From Aphelocoma coerulescens (Eukaryota > Chordata > Aves > Passeriformes > Corvidae), in contig NW_027184085.1 of assembly GCF_041296385.1 (NCBI RefSeq), forward strand, positions 56,263,109 through 56,327,108: 64,000 bases of DNA, in the 5' to 3' direction. The first letter of the stretch is position 1; each line of letters opens with the position of its first letter. Position numbers and translations under genes: made by a program. The notes beneath the pieces were generated by a model that did not search any database, had not been told where the DNA came from, and worked only from the letters and a program-made list of their open reading frames with translations. Of the stretch, positions 12,148-24,680 are shown piece by piece.

Positions 12148-13829
12148 GGTTATGCCTGCCTTTGCACAAAGGATTGTTTGTTTTACTATTCATTTTCTTT
12201 TCAGCTCAGTGAGCAGATTCACTCCCTGGCACTACTGCTACTGTGATGCTGAATCACATGACGCTGCACATACATCTTCCCCCACGGAGTGCCACAACAC
12301 GTCTCCTCTTGTTTTTAAATGTAGTACAGCCAGCACCTCTATTGGGTATCTCCAATGCTGCTGTTCTCAAGGACACAACAACCCCATTTCAGATTCCACA
12401 CTGCCACCGCTTTTACTCAGACTCACTGATTTCTGGGCTTGTTGATTTAGGAATCTTGGACATTAATCATCTGGTGTAAATGACATTTTTGTTTATGCTG
12501 AATATTTCAGCAGGATCACAAAAAGAATGTTTTTATAACATTAAATATTCATAAAATCATGCTAAAATAGTTAAGGGGAAGTGAAATAGATGAAGATTTG
12601 AAAGCATAAATATTTAATATTTTAATAGCTTTTCATATGAATTTTTTTTTCATGAACCTAGTGCTGTTACCATACATCTGTTGTTTGAATAGGGAAACTA
12701 TTATTCTTTTAAGTGTTTTCTATTATAAATGAAAATGTTTACTCTACTTAATAGCAATTTTGTTTTGCTTAGCTTATGAAAAAGAAAACATATTGAGGCC
12801 TGAGAACTGCCAGACCTGCTTATTTGAGTGATCTCCATTCGCCCCACTGCTGAAACACTCCTGTGTTGACTGCTTTTAGTGCAGGATTCCATTTATGATT
12901 ACAGGATTGCAAGACAGCAATTAAAACTCCCAGAGTGTAATTTTTCTGCATAAATACCTTTCTCTAGAAAGTAAATAAATGATCATTTGAAGTGAGGTTG
13001 ATTTTCAGCAATGATGAATCCATATGTTTCCCATTAAACCTGTCTTCCAAAAACTCATGACAGGAAGAAAAATCTTTATCAGTGACTAAAGAAACTCTTG
13101 TGAGACTTATGTGAGTTTTTCCTTTTTTTTTTTCTTTTAAATGTATCTCCCTTCTCTGTGTGAACCAGAAACTCTGCATGTAGCATGGGGTGGCAATGGT
13201 TATGTGTTTCCTAAGAAATTGTTTCATCAATCGAAGTGGTAGACTAAACATTTACTATGTTTCATTAATTGGGTTAAGGAAGTAGGGATATTTATGACAA
13301 TTATTTGGGAAGCTGTGTAAAAAGACAGCCAGGCAAACCTCTATAATCCACTTATACCTCACAGAAGCCAAAGGGTTGAACAAGCCTATTAAACAAGCTA
13401 TATACCTGTCTGTTTGGAGGAGCTGTTAAATCATGAATCTCTGCACAGTACCTGAGGCAAGTCTGTTAAGAAAGATGTTTTGTAGCAGATTTCTGTTCTA
13501 TTAAGGAAGGACATAAAGTAGAATAATTTAAAATGTGTCAATAACTCAAGGCAAAAATGCTTAATGCAAGAAGCCATATCTTCTTGACTTGTAGTCAAGC
13601 ATACCCAGTGGTAACTAGTAGGTAGAATGTTACTCGTGGAATCAAAAATCATTTTTTGGATAGATTATGTGGCAGGTTTTTAGCAAAAACATCCCACCAT
13701 GGTTTGTTATTGTGGTGTCTCTCTGGAATCCAGATTTCAGCTTTAAAAATGGAAATAATAATTATTTTCTGTCAACTTTTCCTAGGAGAGAGGCTGAAAA
13801 CTTGGCTCCTGTTTCAGCTGGTTGAATTG
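12147..13829. other. Unannotated noncoding stretch
   Basis: Two overlapping plus frames (12152-12445, 97 codons; 12243-12479, 78 codons) and a 95-codon minus frame (12964-13251) are present. None has a recognisable domain, signal peptide or repeat. A short T run sits at about 13123-13136. Confidence 0.5.
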
Positions 13830-14120
13830 ATAGAGTGAAGACATTTTCACATTTTGTGCGCCGGCCAGAGTAGGTGGTGACAGTAATTTAACATGGAGTT
13901 TCATGGATTCTGACAACTTGCTTCGTGCTCCCCCTCTCACTAAGGGCGTCAAAGTGCCATCAGCTCCATCTTCAGCCCCAAACCCTGCACAGCTGCCTGA
14001 GGAGGCTTGATGCATGCTAAGTTCTGTTTCTGGTGGCACATTGCCATGAATCTGTGAACAAACAACTTTAATTCGCCCAAGTTCTCCTCTTTCAGCTACA
14101 TTGCATCCATGGCAGATGTT
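13830..14120. other. Candidate conserved noncoding element with CpGs
   Basis: After AT-rich flanks, a patch with GTGCGCCGGCC at 13856-13866 and further CpGs near 13924 and 13946 appears. A minus frame of 85 codons covers 13782-14039 but gives no known protein. The mix of retained CpGs and homeodomain-like AT words resembles vertebrate developmental enhancers. This is inference from texture only. Confidence 0.25.
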
Positions 14121-15997
14121 TCTCCAAAGCCATGCTGTTGAGCAGGACTATGCACTGCTCCTTCTTGGGACTGGCAGGTGTGCATCAGAGAGAGCATGCA
14201 ATATAGGCCAGGCCTGGACAACACCTTCTGAACAGTAAACACAGACAGAGGAGGAAAAACATAGATCTATAATTCAACAGATAGGTTTTACTGATTTTCT
14301 CCAGGGGATGAAACCAGCTAGCCTGACTTTATGTTCCCCTTTTCAGAATCAATGTTTTCCATCTCCTGACTGTAACATGTCCCATGGCACTCTCTTCAGT
14401 TGTATTTGCTCTGTGTTCTTCCTGGTGCTTTTCATGGATGGTGCTTGAAAGAGGAGAGAAAAACAGGCCAAGGTACAGGTAAAAAAAGAGTGGGAAAAAA
14501 ATGTAGGATGCCTACGCTAATGGTTATACTTGAATTGTCTAGAGACACAGAAGAAGCTTTAATTAAATGCTCTATATTTAGTAATTTCTTGGCAGTTATG
14601 ATTGATTTACTATGTGTTACATCTGGTCATAATTTACTGCATTGCATTTGTACTACTGTTTTGTTTTTGTCACTTATGTGCTGCATATTAGTCATGAGTT
14701 CTTGTGGTTTGCAGTTTTTGAGTTACATTGTGCAAAACCCTCACTCTACAACTTGAAACCAGGTGTTTCAATATGAAAGCAAATCACTCCAAGATTTACA
14801 CAAACCACTGGTTTAGCAACCCTTAGAGTCTGTCAAAATGTATTTGATTTAGAATTTTTTTCTAAAAATGACGGTGTCTCCCTGCAATGAACTTTCAGAT
14901 AAGCATGTTTATAATTTGTAATATTGATAGTCTTGTAATTATGTATCATATCAATTAATTTTGTTTATGTTTTTTGATATACTTGCCCTGAATCCTATGC
15001 CAATAATTTCAACTCAAAACAAAATCAAAAGCCCTAACAATCTTAACTGTGTAATGTATTCACTTTGATCCTATATTTTAGTCTAGTGGAAGGGGGTTTC
15101 AGATGCATGCTAACTCACAGGGAAAAAGAAAAGTTCCGAGGATGATCATTACATTTAAAAAGAATATGAAGCACAGTGTGGTTGGGATGTAAGATATCTA
15201 AGATGTTAAGTGTCAGGACTTGTGTGTGAGAGATCAATGTACTTGTTTAGCTCAAAATGCTTGTAAATTATTACAGAGACCACTTAATAGAAAAATCATC
15301 TCAGCCACGGAAGCATTGAAGTGAGTATTCTGAACCATAATAAATTTCAGTATATTCATTGTGTCAAGCACACTGACAAGTTCACCAAATGCAAAGGAGG
15401 TGTTGCAAATATTTTTAATGTTCATCACATCAAAGTTATGAAAATGTTCATGATATCTCAGGAAGGAATTAGGTGATAGCTGGAAATTCAGAAAAATATT
15501 TTAATACTTTAATTATTGTGCATCTTTTTGGTGGTAATAGTGAATGTGAAATTTCTCCTTTTGCAGATGTGTGTTTATATGTTTGCATTTTCTGAACATC
15601 ATTGGTGTATTTCAATCACAAGCAATATGCTTAACATTATGAACTATGCTTGATTTTCTGAGCTTCTGTGAAACTGAGTGGAATCTGATCTTGTTTGCAT
15701 GAACTTAAAAATGATGTCAGTATTAAGCTGATTTCAGTGGAGTTTCCATTAATTTCTTTTGGGATCAAAATCCAGTTCCTGTTGGTAAAAGAGGACGTTT
15801 TGTTTGTCCATCTTATAAAATGGATATTTTCATTTTCTTTTGTTTGTTTTGGAGGTTTTTTTTTTTCTTCGCAGTTTGGTATTGTTATTTCTGAATCTTG
15901 TTTTTATTTCTTTCTCTTTCCTTTGAAACATGCCTTCCTCTTTATCTCACCAACCACAGGAAAGCAAAACACTTATTGGGCTACATCAAAAGCAATG
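14121..15997. other. Unannotated noncoding stretch
   Basis: It contains a 118-codon plus frame (14400-14756) whose C-terminal half is hydrophobic because of T-rich codons, and a 101-codon plus frame (15695-16000) that ends just inside CR1 copy 2. Neither is recognisable. T-rich tracts occur at 15838-15870. Confidence 0.5.
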
Positions 15998-16541
15998 TAG
16001 CCAGCAGGGAGGAGGGAATTCTGCCCCTCTACTGGTGAGACCCCACCTGGAACACTGCATCCAGCTGCGTCCCAGCACAGGAAGGACATGAACCTGTTGG
16101 AATGAGTCCAGAGAATGGACACCAAGATCAGAGGGATGAGCACCTTTCTTATGAGAAAAGGCTGAGAGAGTTGGGGCTATTCAGCCTGCGGAAAAGAGTC
16201 TGGGGAGACCTTATAGCATCCTTTAGCACATAAAGGGAGCCTACAAGAAAGTTGGAGAGGGGCTTTTTACAAGGGCATGTAGTAAAAGAATGAGGGGCAA
16301 AAGCTTTAAGCTGAAAGACTTAAGTAGGATATTAGGAAGAAGTTATTTCCTGTGAGAGTGATGATATGCTGAAACAGGATGCCCAAAGAACCTGTGGCTG
16401 TCCCATGCCTGTAAGTCTTCAAGGATGAACAGGGCATTGAACAACCTAGTCTAGCAGAATGGGTACCTCCCCACTGTTGGGGGTTGGAATAATGTGATCT
16501 TTAGGGTCCCTTCCAGCTCAAACCATTCTTTGACTCTATTA
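15998..16541 (+). mobile_element. CR1 LINE copy 2 (5'-truncated)
   Basis: A plus-strand CR1 3' fragment of about 545 bp. It opens within the coding part (CTGGTGAGACCCCACCTGGA at 16032-16051, the usual VRPHLE-type segment), continues through AAAAGGCTGAGAGAGTTGGG near 16157 and GGGGAGACCTTATAGCATCC near 16202, then GAGAGGGGCTTTTTACAAGG near 16255. The end is the AGGGTCCCTTCCAGCTCAAA phrase near 16503 followed by a decayed ATTCTTTGACTCTATT tail. Several frameshifts are present and no long frame survives. Its 3' wording (GACCTTATAGCA, GGCTTTTTACAAGGGCATGTAGT) belongs to a different CR1 subfamily from copies 1 and 4. CR1 insertions usually lack target-site duplications, and none was seen. Confidence 0.95.
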
Positions 16542-19500
16542 TTTGGTCCTGCACTTTTGCAAGATGCAATATTCAGTGGTGGGACAGGCTTGAGGCCCTC
16601 CTACACAGCAAGTCTCCTTACTCCTGCTACATGCCACCAGTGCTCACCCTTGCTGCCTCACCTGTTGTTCTGAGTGACTATTCCTGTGACTTTGAACAGG
16701 CAGCTGATACAAACATTTTAAATACATGTTTTACTCATTTGTTTTTCAAAAGATAATTTCTTCAGTACAATTCTGGCTGGCACAGAGAGTGGGAGCCTGC
16801 TGTAGCAAGAGGGTGGTTGCAGAGCTAGTATTGCTAGCAGAGGCTGTTTTGTAAAAATAACCCTACTTTCTACTAAAATTTTATAAGAAGCAAGGTATGA
16901 ATGGCTAACAGCTAAAAGATACCTTTTTTTTAAATTAAAAAAAGCCCACCAAGCTAATAGATATGGAACTTGGTATCAGATACCAAGGGATACCAGGGAC
17001 ATCAGGTAGGCCTAAAATAGGGTCATTTTTTAGCCATGTGTAGGACCCTGATGGTTAAGAAAAGGATGGTAGAGATATTGAGTCTCTGCTTCTGGGACTC
17101 AGGTGCTGACTCTGCTATAGAGAAAATGGTTAGCTTCTGACTGTTTGTATGGATTTCTGATGAATTTGGATACCTTGAGTGAGAGAAAAGGAAGTGAAAA
17201 AAAACCTTTCAAGTCTCAGGTATCTTAGATCCCCAGGATCCCATCTGGTGGATCTTAAGCCTACATTTTTGTGGTAGGGTGACTGTTTGGCTGCCAGATA
17301 TCCAGCAAGTCCTTCTCCGCAGAACAGAGGGAGCAAACACAATGAAAAAGGCTGTGGGTTGAGGTAAGGGCAGGGAGTGATCCCTTGACAATTACCTCCA
17401 CAGGCAAAAAAGACTCGGCCTGGGGAAACTAACATATTTTATTATGAATTAATAATGGAGAAAGATAGTGAGGGATAAGAAAACCTAAACCCACCCTACC
17501 TCCATCTACCCTTCTTCCCAGGCTCAATTTCACTCCTTATTGTTCTACTTACCCCAGCAGCACAGGGGAACGGAGAATGGGGATTTCAGCAGTTTTTTCC
17601 ACTTCCTAAATATATTATCACAGAAGAACTACCAGTGTCATTGAGGGACTCAGCTTTGGCTAGCAGCAAGTCTGTCTTGGAACTGGCTCTGCTGGACCTG
17701 GGGGAAGCTTTTGGTGTCTTGCCATAGAAGATGCCTCTTCTGCCCCACCTCCCTCCCCTACCAAAACCTTGCTACATAAGTCCAAGACAATGAGATAAAG
17801 GAGTAAACGCATATTCTGTTATTTATTGTGTCCACTGCTTCAAGCAGTAAGGGTCAGGGCCTGCCCTTAAACACTAACAGAAAGAAAATACACAGCAACA
17901 TACTAAAAAGAGAGAAAAATACTGTGGAGGTAAGAAGACTGGAGCTTTGAAGTGGGACCTCTGTTTTGTGTAGTTTGGAGGGTTTGGTTTGTTTTTTAAA
18001 GTAGGTGTAATCAAATTGAAGCCTACCAGAGAAATTGAAACAAATGGTATCAGTTTTGAACGACTTGGGAACTGTGATGTGTGGATTTGAATCTGTGAAT
18101 CCTATTTTATGGAAAGCCATTTCGACAAAACTGCGTTCAGTATTATAGGTTATCCTTCTTTTCTAGTTAGAATATATCTTTCTCTATCAAAGTTATCAAA
18201 GACATCACTAAATTGCAACCATTTTTTGTATTGTCAGTGAAAATGCTTTGTGATCTCTTTTTTTTGATGAGTGAATGAGACACTTGGAAAATGCAGGATT
18301 ACAAAGGTAAGCATTGGGAAATGTGCTTAGCTGGAAGGAAATGCCAAGAGCTGGGAAGAAAGGAAAGCACTGGGAAGAAATCTGTTGGCACTGAGGTATT
18401 TGGCTTTGCTACTTCTTCCAAAAACAACAGCAACTCAGGCATTGAATACTAGGTTGAAATCCAGTTTGTAGCTGTGAGAATCAAGGACAGTATAACATAC
18501 TTACCGACTTTTTTTTTTATTCCTTCCTCTCAAAGGTTCTCTGTTTTTGAAAATATGCCAATCCAGATGTACAGCCTCTTGACCTAGCTGATTGCTTTTG
18601 TGAATCACTAGATAAGGGCTGGGAAAAGAGAATTAAAGTAAATTACAGCTAAATCCTGGTAATATAGACTGGAAATTGTTATCTTTTTTTAACTTTGTGA
18701 AGTTTGTCTAATGTAGGTCGCTTACAACAGTTCTACAAAGAAAACTCCAACTTCTTACAGTCCCCTCTTCTTTCAGAGGCTCTAGGTTCTCACTGAATTT
18801 GACTATTGTCAGGATAATAGCTGCTTGAGGTTTTACAACAGTCTTAGCTGCAAATGGAATGAATAAAATTAAAGAAAGCTCTTCCTGCTTATAACTCAAT
18901 GATTCTCCAACTACTTCTTAGTTTTACCTTAAATTGCTGCACTGTCTTAATTTACTGTCAAGTATCTCTGAATTTTGGAAATTTAACAAGATTGCAGGAA
19001 ACTTAAGTTCATGACTCTTTTTGGTAAAAGGTTTTGCAGCTACTTTGCTGAGATAGAGTTCCCTACATATTGACAATCACTTCTTTTTCTCCCTCCCATG
19101 CACAAATGGCAAGAGTTATATTTAGGTGTGCCAAAATAAACAGTAAAAAACCATGGGATATAGGCAGCTTTCATTTTTCCTTAATTGCAGGCTTATTCAA
19201 ATGGTGTTGACTCAAGCTAAATTATTGGAGGATTTCCTTTTTATTTTGTTCCATATGTTATTTGGTGACATACCAAGTTTATCTCCATGAAGAAAAATGG
19301 GTTTCTGTGTTCGTCTTTAAACCATTTCAGCATTAGCTTTAAAATTGACAAATTACTTCTATATTGATATAGAGTCAAGGGTAGTATGTAATAGGGCACA
19401 TGATTTATATTGATCTGATGAACTGTGGTATTTAATTTGCAAAATGTTAGTCTGGCCTTTTCAATGCAAATGTTTTCTAGGTGTGATCCAACTTTCCATA

Positions 19501-22283
19501 TAAGTAAGGTTATTCTGTAGTGCCACAATCCAATTTCTATAATTTCCAAATGACTCTTTTAAAATATTTTAAAGTTATAAGTGAAAAAAGTTTGATTTCC
19601 CTTTTTTTTTTTTATCATCACATTTCATCCTTTCTATGAAATCACAGATCTAGTATTGGGAATAGATAAAATGCATTAAGGGAAGATCTTACACAAGCTT
19701 AAGAAGATCTTCAAATAAGCAAGAATTATAAACACAAATTCCCATGTCTTCCTGGAGCATTTATCTACATGGGCCTTCTGAGGTAAGACCAGTACATTCT
19801 ATTTTCAACATAATTTTTAAGATAGAACATATCACAGTTTTATTTTAGACCACCACTAACATATGCAGAATTGTTTCAGCATTGCAGACTCATTTTTACC
19901 GCACTGGAATGATTCAGTGTTAATCATCTTTTTTAAAGGAGAAAGAAAAGCAAACATGGTGTTTCCCAAGAATAGGTGTAAATTAAATTACTGGACACAA
20001 ACTCAGGATTACATTGGTAGGTAACAATCAGTTTATTTTCACCTGACACTTTCAAGTAATGTAATTTGATACTGTAAAACTGACCAGTCTTAACCAAGAA
20101 AGAAAATCAGCATTTGATCAGCAAACTTAGAGCAGATGTAGAAGGGAACTAAGTGTATTTCTTTTACTATACTTCATAAAGTAGCTGGATTCATCAGATA
20201 TTTTCAGATTGTATCTGTACTGTATGTCTTATCTATATGCATATTTAAGATAAATCAGCAAATTTATTAACTTGTTAATCTAATCTAAAACCCTGTGGAG
20301 TAGACTTCTCTATTCCTATTCACAGTGCGAAGTGTATTTTCACACTTCTGGAGAATTATATTTTCTGTGCAGTCTTGTATTTTGGCAGGCTTTGTTTGAG
20401 ATGAGGAGAAGCTTATGTGTATTATGCATGTTTATGTATATGTAGTGTTAAGTGAACAGTTATGAATACGTCTGTAGAAGTCACAGTGCACATGAAAGAA
20501 AGCAGGGCTGAACATAAGTCATGACCTTGCTGTTGACATACTTTATCCTCACTTTCTCTTCTTTCCTTCTTTGCTTTTTGCAAAGGAATGGGGTTTGGAT
20601 CTGTACAATTACATGACAGCACTTGTTCCACGCTGCCCCTTTCAGGGGCATGAAGTCACTCTGCACATCTACTTCCACTCTCAGGTACTCAGGATCTCTC
20701 TGCAGTTCCTTCTATGGCCATGCTTTGAGCTGCTGGCTCTGCATGATGTGTTCACTCCTGCTCTTTTGTGTGCTTTGCGATATGGAAGGCTTGCCTCTCC
20801 ACAGGTGTTCTCTCAGTGAGTGATAAAACACATTACTGCAATGATGCAATTCTTTGTAATTATGATGTAGCAAACAGCTGGTATTAGAAGAGTTTCAAAG
20901 GGCCATTCTTGGGGAAAAAAAAAGAAAAAAGCCATCTTACAAAAAGAAAAAAAGGAAAACACTAAAAAAATGCTAATGCTTGACTGTAAGCTTCTGCAAA
21001 ATGCTAGAATTGCCCCCCAATGCCTCTTTGTGCTTCTGCAGCACGGGTGTAACTATGGTGACACTTTCTTTCTTAGTAATATTAGTCTAGTGCTCCCTAA
21101 ACTCTGAGCAGAATATTAAATCAGATCTGATTAAATTGGGTTCCCTTGATAGAGCAGAAGATTGCTTAAACCTTTCTAATTTGTGACCTATGATTGTGCT
21201 CAGTTAAATGTGATATTAAGGTCAAGGTCTAACATAAAGTCACAGAGTACACCACAAATTCATTACTACATTTTAATTCATGTAGTGACACATCTAAGAA
21301 CATGCTTCTTTACCTTTGACCCTCAGCTGTAAAGGAAATCCATCTGTTTTTACTAGGTTATGCAAACCCCTGGAGACTAGATTGCCAGGACTGTTAAGGA
21401 TAAAGAAGGTCACGATAAGGAGACATCTGTATAAATACTCTGTCATTAATATTCTCCTTCATAATTAATGTTGGCAAAAAAAATAAGAACCATAATCAAC
21501 AATGTCTCATGACAACTTTCAGAGCAGAGGACACACTGAGGGGTATTTATAATGTCCATTCCACTTTGGTGTCCTGCTTAGGTACAATTAAGTGGACCAA
21601 ATAAGGCACCTAAATTTCCTCCACAGTTAATTGTGACAGGTACCGTCAAGGCAGTGATTCACCACCAGTTAGATGCTGAGGAGGCAATACAAAAACTATC
21701 TTTGTTCTGAAAAACAATGCATGTCAGCAAGATGGAATGGACTGTGAGCAGCAAGAGAAAAACTGAAGGAGAAAAGAAAGTACTAAATTATAGTGACAAT
21801 TAGAAAGTATTTTATGATAAGAAGTCCTGTCCACATTCCTTTTATGTACACCACATTTATTTGGCTTATTCTCTATATGAGTATTTTCAGACGTTAAAAA
21901 TGGACCGTTTATGCTTTCTTTGCAGTAGCTATTCAGCCAGTACAAATGTTATGTATTTGGTCATATCTTGTTCTTTAGCACTGTCAGCCGCCTGTCAATC
22001 TTCATATTTGCAAAAAAGAAAATACACCAGCCACCCCACTGTGCTGAATGTGACAGCATTGTAATGTCAGAGGACCAAGAGACAGGTGATGGTTTATGAT
22101 AGAAATAAATCTTTTATGAGAGCAAACTTGGGAGAATTGCATGCTTTTGTAGGGGATATATTGCTGCACAGCTATCACTGACAATCTTCTCAAAAGCATC
22201 AGTTTCATAAGGCAAGGTTTTTATTGTGTCTAATCATGTATTGAGTCACTGGGGGGAGAAAGGAGAAGGTATATGCTCTTTGT
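16542..22283. other. 5.7-kb unannotated noncoding stretch
   Basis: The longest frames are 102 codons (19241-19549, minus) and 101 codons (17130-17435, minus), both unrecognised. Small structures are an inverted repeat at 16969-16987 and a 7-bp-stem, 3-nt-loop hairpin at 20634-20650 (TGCCCCT, loop TTC, AGGGGCA). A-rich tracts lie at 20912-20960. A cluster of three short overlapping frames at 20422-20823 on both strands coincides with a GC-richer patch. Confidence 0.5.
16969..16987. repeat. Short perfect inverted repeat
   Basis: CTTGGTATC, one central A, GATACCAAG: 9-bp arms with a single-base spacer. A further partial copy, GGATACCA, follows directly at 16988-16995. Too small to be a terminator or element by itself. 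Confidence 0.85.
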
Positions 22284-22325
22284 ATCTATATAATATGTAA
22301 TATATATGTGTATATAGATATGTTC
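22284..22325. repeat. AT-rich degenerate (TA)n tract
   Basis: Interrupted TA/TG dinucleotides, including AATATATATGTGTATATAG at about 22300. A decayed dinucleotide microsatellite. Confidence 0.7.
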
Positions 22326-24049
22326 ATGCCTTCATAGATATTTGAAAAGAATTAGACTCATTTAATGATCCTGAAACTGACTTGAACCTTTACAATACAA
22401 TTCTGATTGCTACACAGCCAGCAAGAATGCATATTGCATTCTGAAACAGGACAAAGTGCTTTCTGGCAAAAGACTTTAATTTGAATGGAAGGACTTTGAG
22501 TTAAATTGTATTTCTCAATATACAGTGGTATATTGCATTTTTGGGGTTCTTTTAATATGTTGCCTGTAACTAGGTCACAGAATAATTTCAATTTTTTTTC
22601 TGAATAATTGTAAAAGAGTCATATCATCTCAGAAAGCCACACATCCTACACCCAGTTAAAATCATTTGAAGGGCTTTATTAAGAGATTTAATTTTCAGTT
22701 ATGTTATTCCACAATAAAAATAATTTTTAAGAATCCGACAAAGCTCACAAACCTCTGATTTTTATTTGGGGAAAAAGCCTGGACATGTGTGAAAACTTCT
22801 GTTCCAGAAAGCCACAATGTCATAACAAACCTAGCAAATGGATTTGCAATTCTAGTCTCCCCTCAGCTGTTTATCCATATATTGTACAACACATTTGTCA
22901 TTCATTTGCTAGCCTGACTGCACATGAAGTTATGATTACAAACCCCACCCAGTTTTGTTCTCTTTAAAATACGAATCATATAAGTTAAAATGAGTGCTCA
23001 AGGCAGTCAGTTCCATAAATGTACAGCCTTGATGAGAAAATAATAAAATTTCATTTTCATCTCCTCCGAAGTTTTATGCAATTGTATGCTACACTTTCCC
23101 CTTCTTCTTACACTGATGATATTTTTCCTGTTCCATATTCCAGTTGTGTATTTGACAACTGCTCTGTGCTATAGCTGGTTAGGCCTTTACCATGAATCCA
23201 TGGCAGGGGTCACCACACAGTCATGCAACCCAAAGGGCAGACTATGGGTGGCAGTGCCTTTGTTAGCAGGGTAATCATCTGACAGGAAAATTGTTTAGCT
23301 TGATAGCTGCTACATGATACAGCAGGGGGTTTTGAGGTCCACATGCTGGAGCCTGGACGAAGAGCTGTGAAATGGAGGGGAAAATGCATGTATTAGTTTT
23401 ACACTGGGAAAAAAAAGCCGAGTCTACCTCTTGCCTGAAGATCCGTGCCAAACATCCTCCAGAAATGCCTCACAATTCTGTCTAGCTGCATAAGGGCAGT
23501 GGTTAGGGTGCTTCAGTGAACCAAAATACATGACTTCCTTGCATGTGACATCTGTTTTAGTCTCATGGCCCTAACTTGAAGTGCAGGTAAAAAAAGAATA
23601 CACTGATAGGCAGATACATGGGAAGGATCCCAGTCTAGCCTGGTCACAGTTGAACTTAGGGTCCAGTGAATTCCATCCACCAGTCCTGGAAAGTGAAACA
23701 TATTATTTTGTACACTCTTTCACCAAATAATCCCCACTAGTAAAGCTATAGGCTCTGTAGGCTTCAGCCTGGGGGTGTTTCTTTTGTGAAGTGGCTGAGT
23801 TGTGTTTCCTGTCTATCACGTTTGAGCTAAGACCTCAAATTTTGGTTTTTTTGCACAACCACATGTTTTCAGAGATCTTCTTCTGCCTCATTTTTTAATA
23901 AAATGTATGATTATTAATTTAAAAAGTCAGAGGAAGGATCAGGAAGAAGAGGATTTCTCAACCCAAACAAATTCCCTCATTCACATTTTTTTACCACTCT
24001 GTTTATTTGCATGTGGTTTTTCACGCTTTTTTTAAAACCCTCTGAGTCC
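22326..24049. other. Unannotated noncoding stretch
   Basis: Frames of 60 to 77 codons only (22358-22591, 22785-22967, 23086-23274, 23513-23701). The 23300-23700 portion is moderately GC-richer and might be a very old repeat, but no family could be named. Confidence 0.5.
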
Positions 24050-24680
24050 CATCTGGCAAGCAGCACAAAGTGTCTCTTCCCCAAACTCCCACTCTAGGAA
24101 TGCTGCATGATACCAAAGCACAGGATGTGTTAATGTGAAGGCCAGAGCTAGCCTGCTCTGCTGCCAGTTCATCCCCTGCCAAGCCTTGCTTTCCACAGCA
24201 CAGACATGGGCAGTGGACAAAAGTCAACAGACATAGCTCAGATCAGTAGTCAAAGGTTTGAGAGCTCTCCAAATGCTCATCCAAGTGACCAGGCATTTGA
24301 ACAGATCCACAGTAGTGCTCATGAACCTACTCCAACAGCTCGCTGTAAGGTTTGTAGGCTTCAGAGCTTTCCCTTTCCACAATTTCCCCTTCTTCTTCTC
24401 TTTTGCTAGAGCTACTGCCTCCTTCTGTTTGTTCACCTGTGCAGCCTGGAGTGTCTGCCCCACTAGGGAGAGACTGACCTCTCCCTGCGTGGCTCGGCTG
24501 TGCTGTGGCAGAAGCACGGAGCTGGACTTCCCATTCTGTTGGCATTGGAGCTTCTTCCTACATCTTTGCAGGCTGTGTGAACTTGAACAACTAATACATT
24601 CCTCTGGCATCAAACAGTGCTGTCGCCTGTTGGTGGTTTCATACAAGCCTGAGAATTTGCTGTGAGATCCCATAAAGGGA
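24050..24680. other. Patch with overlapping frames on both strands
   Basis: The longest frame in the window, 149 codons on minus (24224-24673), lies here. It overlaps a 135-codon plus frame (24258-24665) and a 72-codon minus frame (24327-24545) in another register. The 149-residue product has a lysine-rich middle (KEKKKGKLWKGKALK) but no domain, signal peptide or membrane segment that I recognise. Both strands being open together points to low stop density, not to a gene. A noncoding exon or ancient repeat is possible. Confidence 0.3.

Noticed and set aside
14400..14756. 118-codon plus frame with a hydrophobic C-terminal half
   Set aside because: Composition-driven hydrophobicity and no homology that I can recognise.
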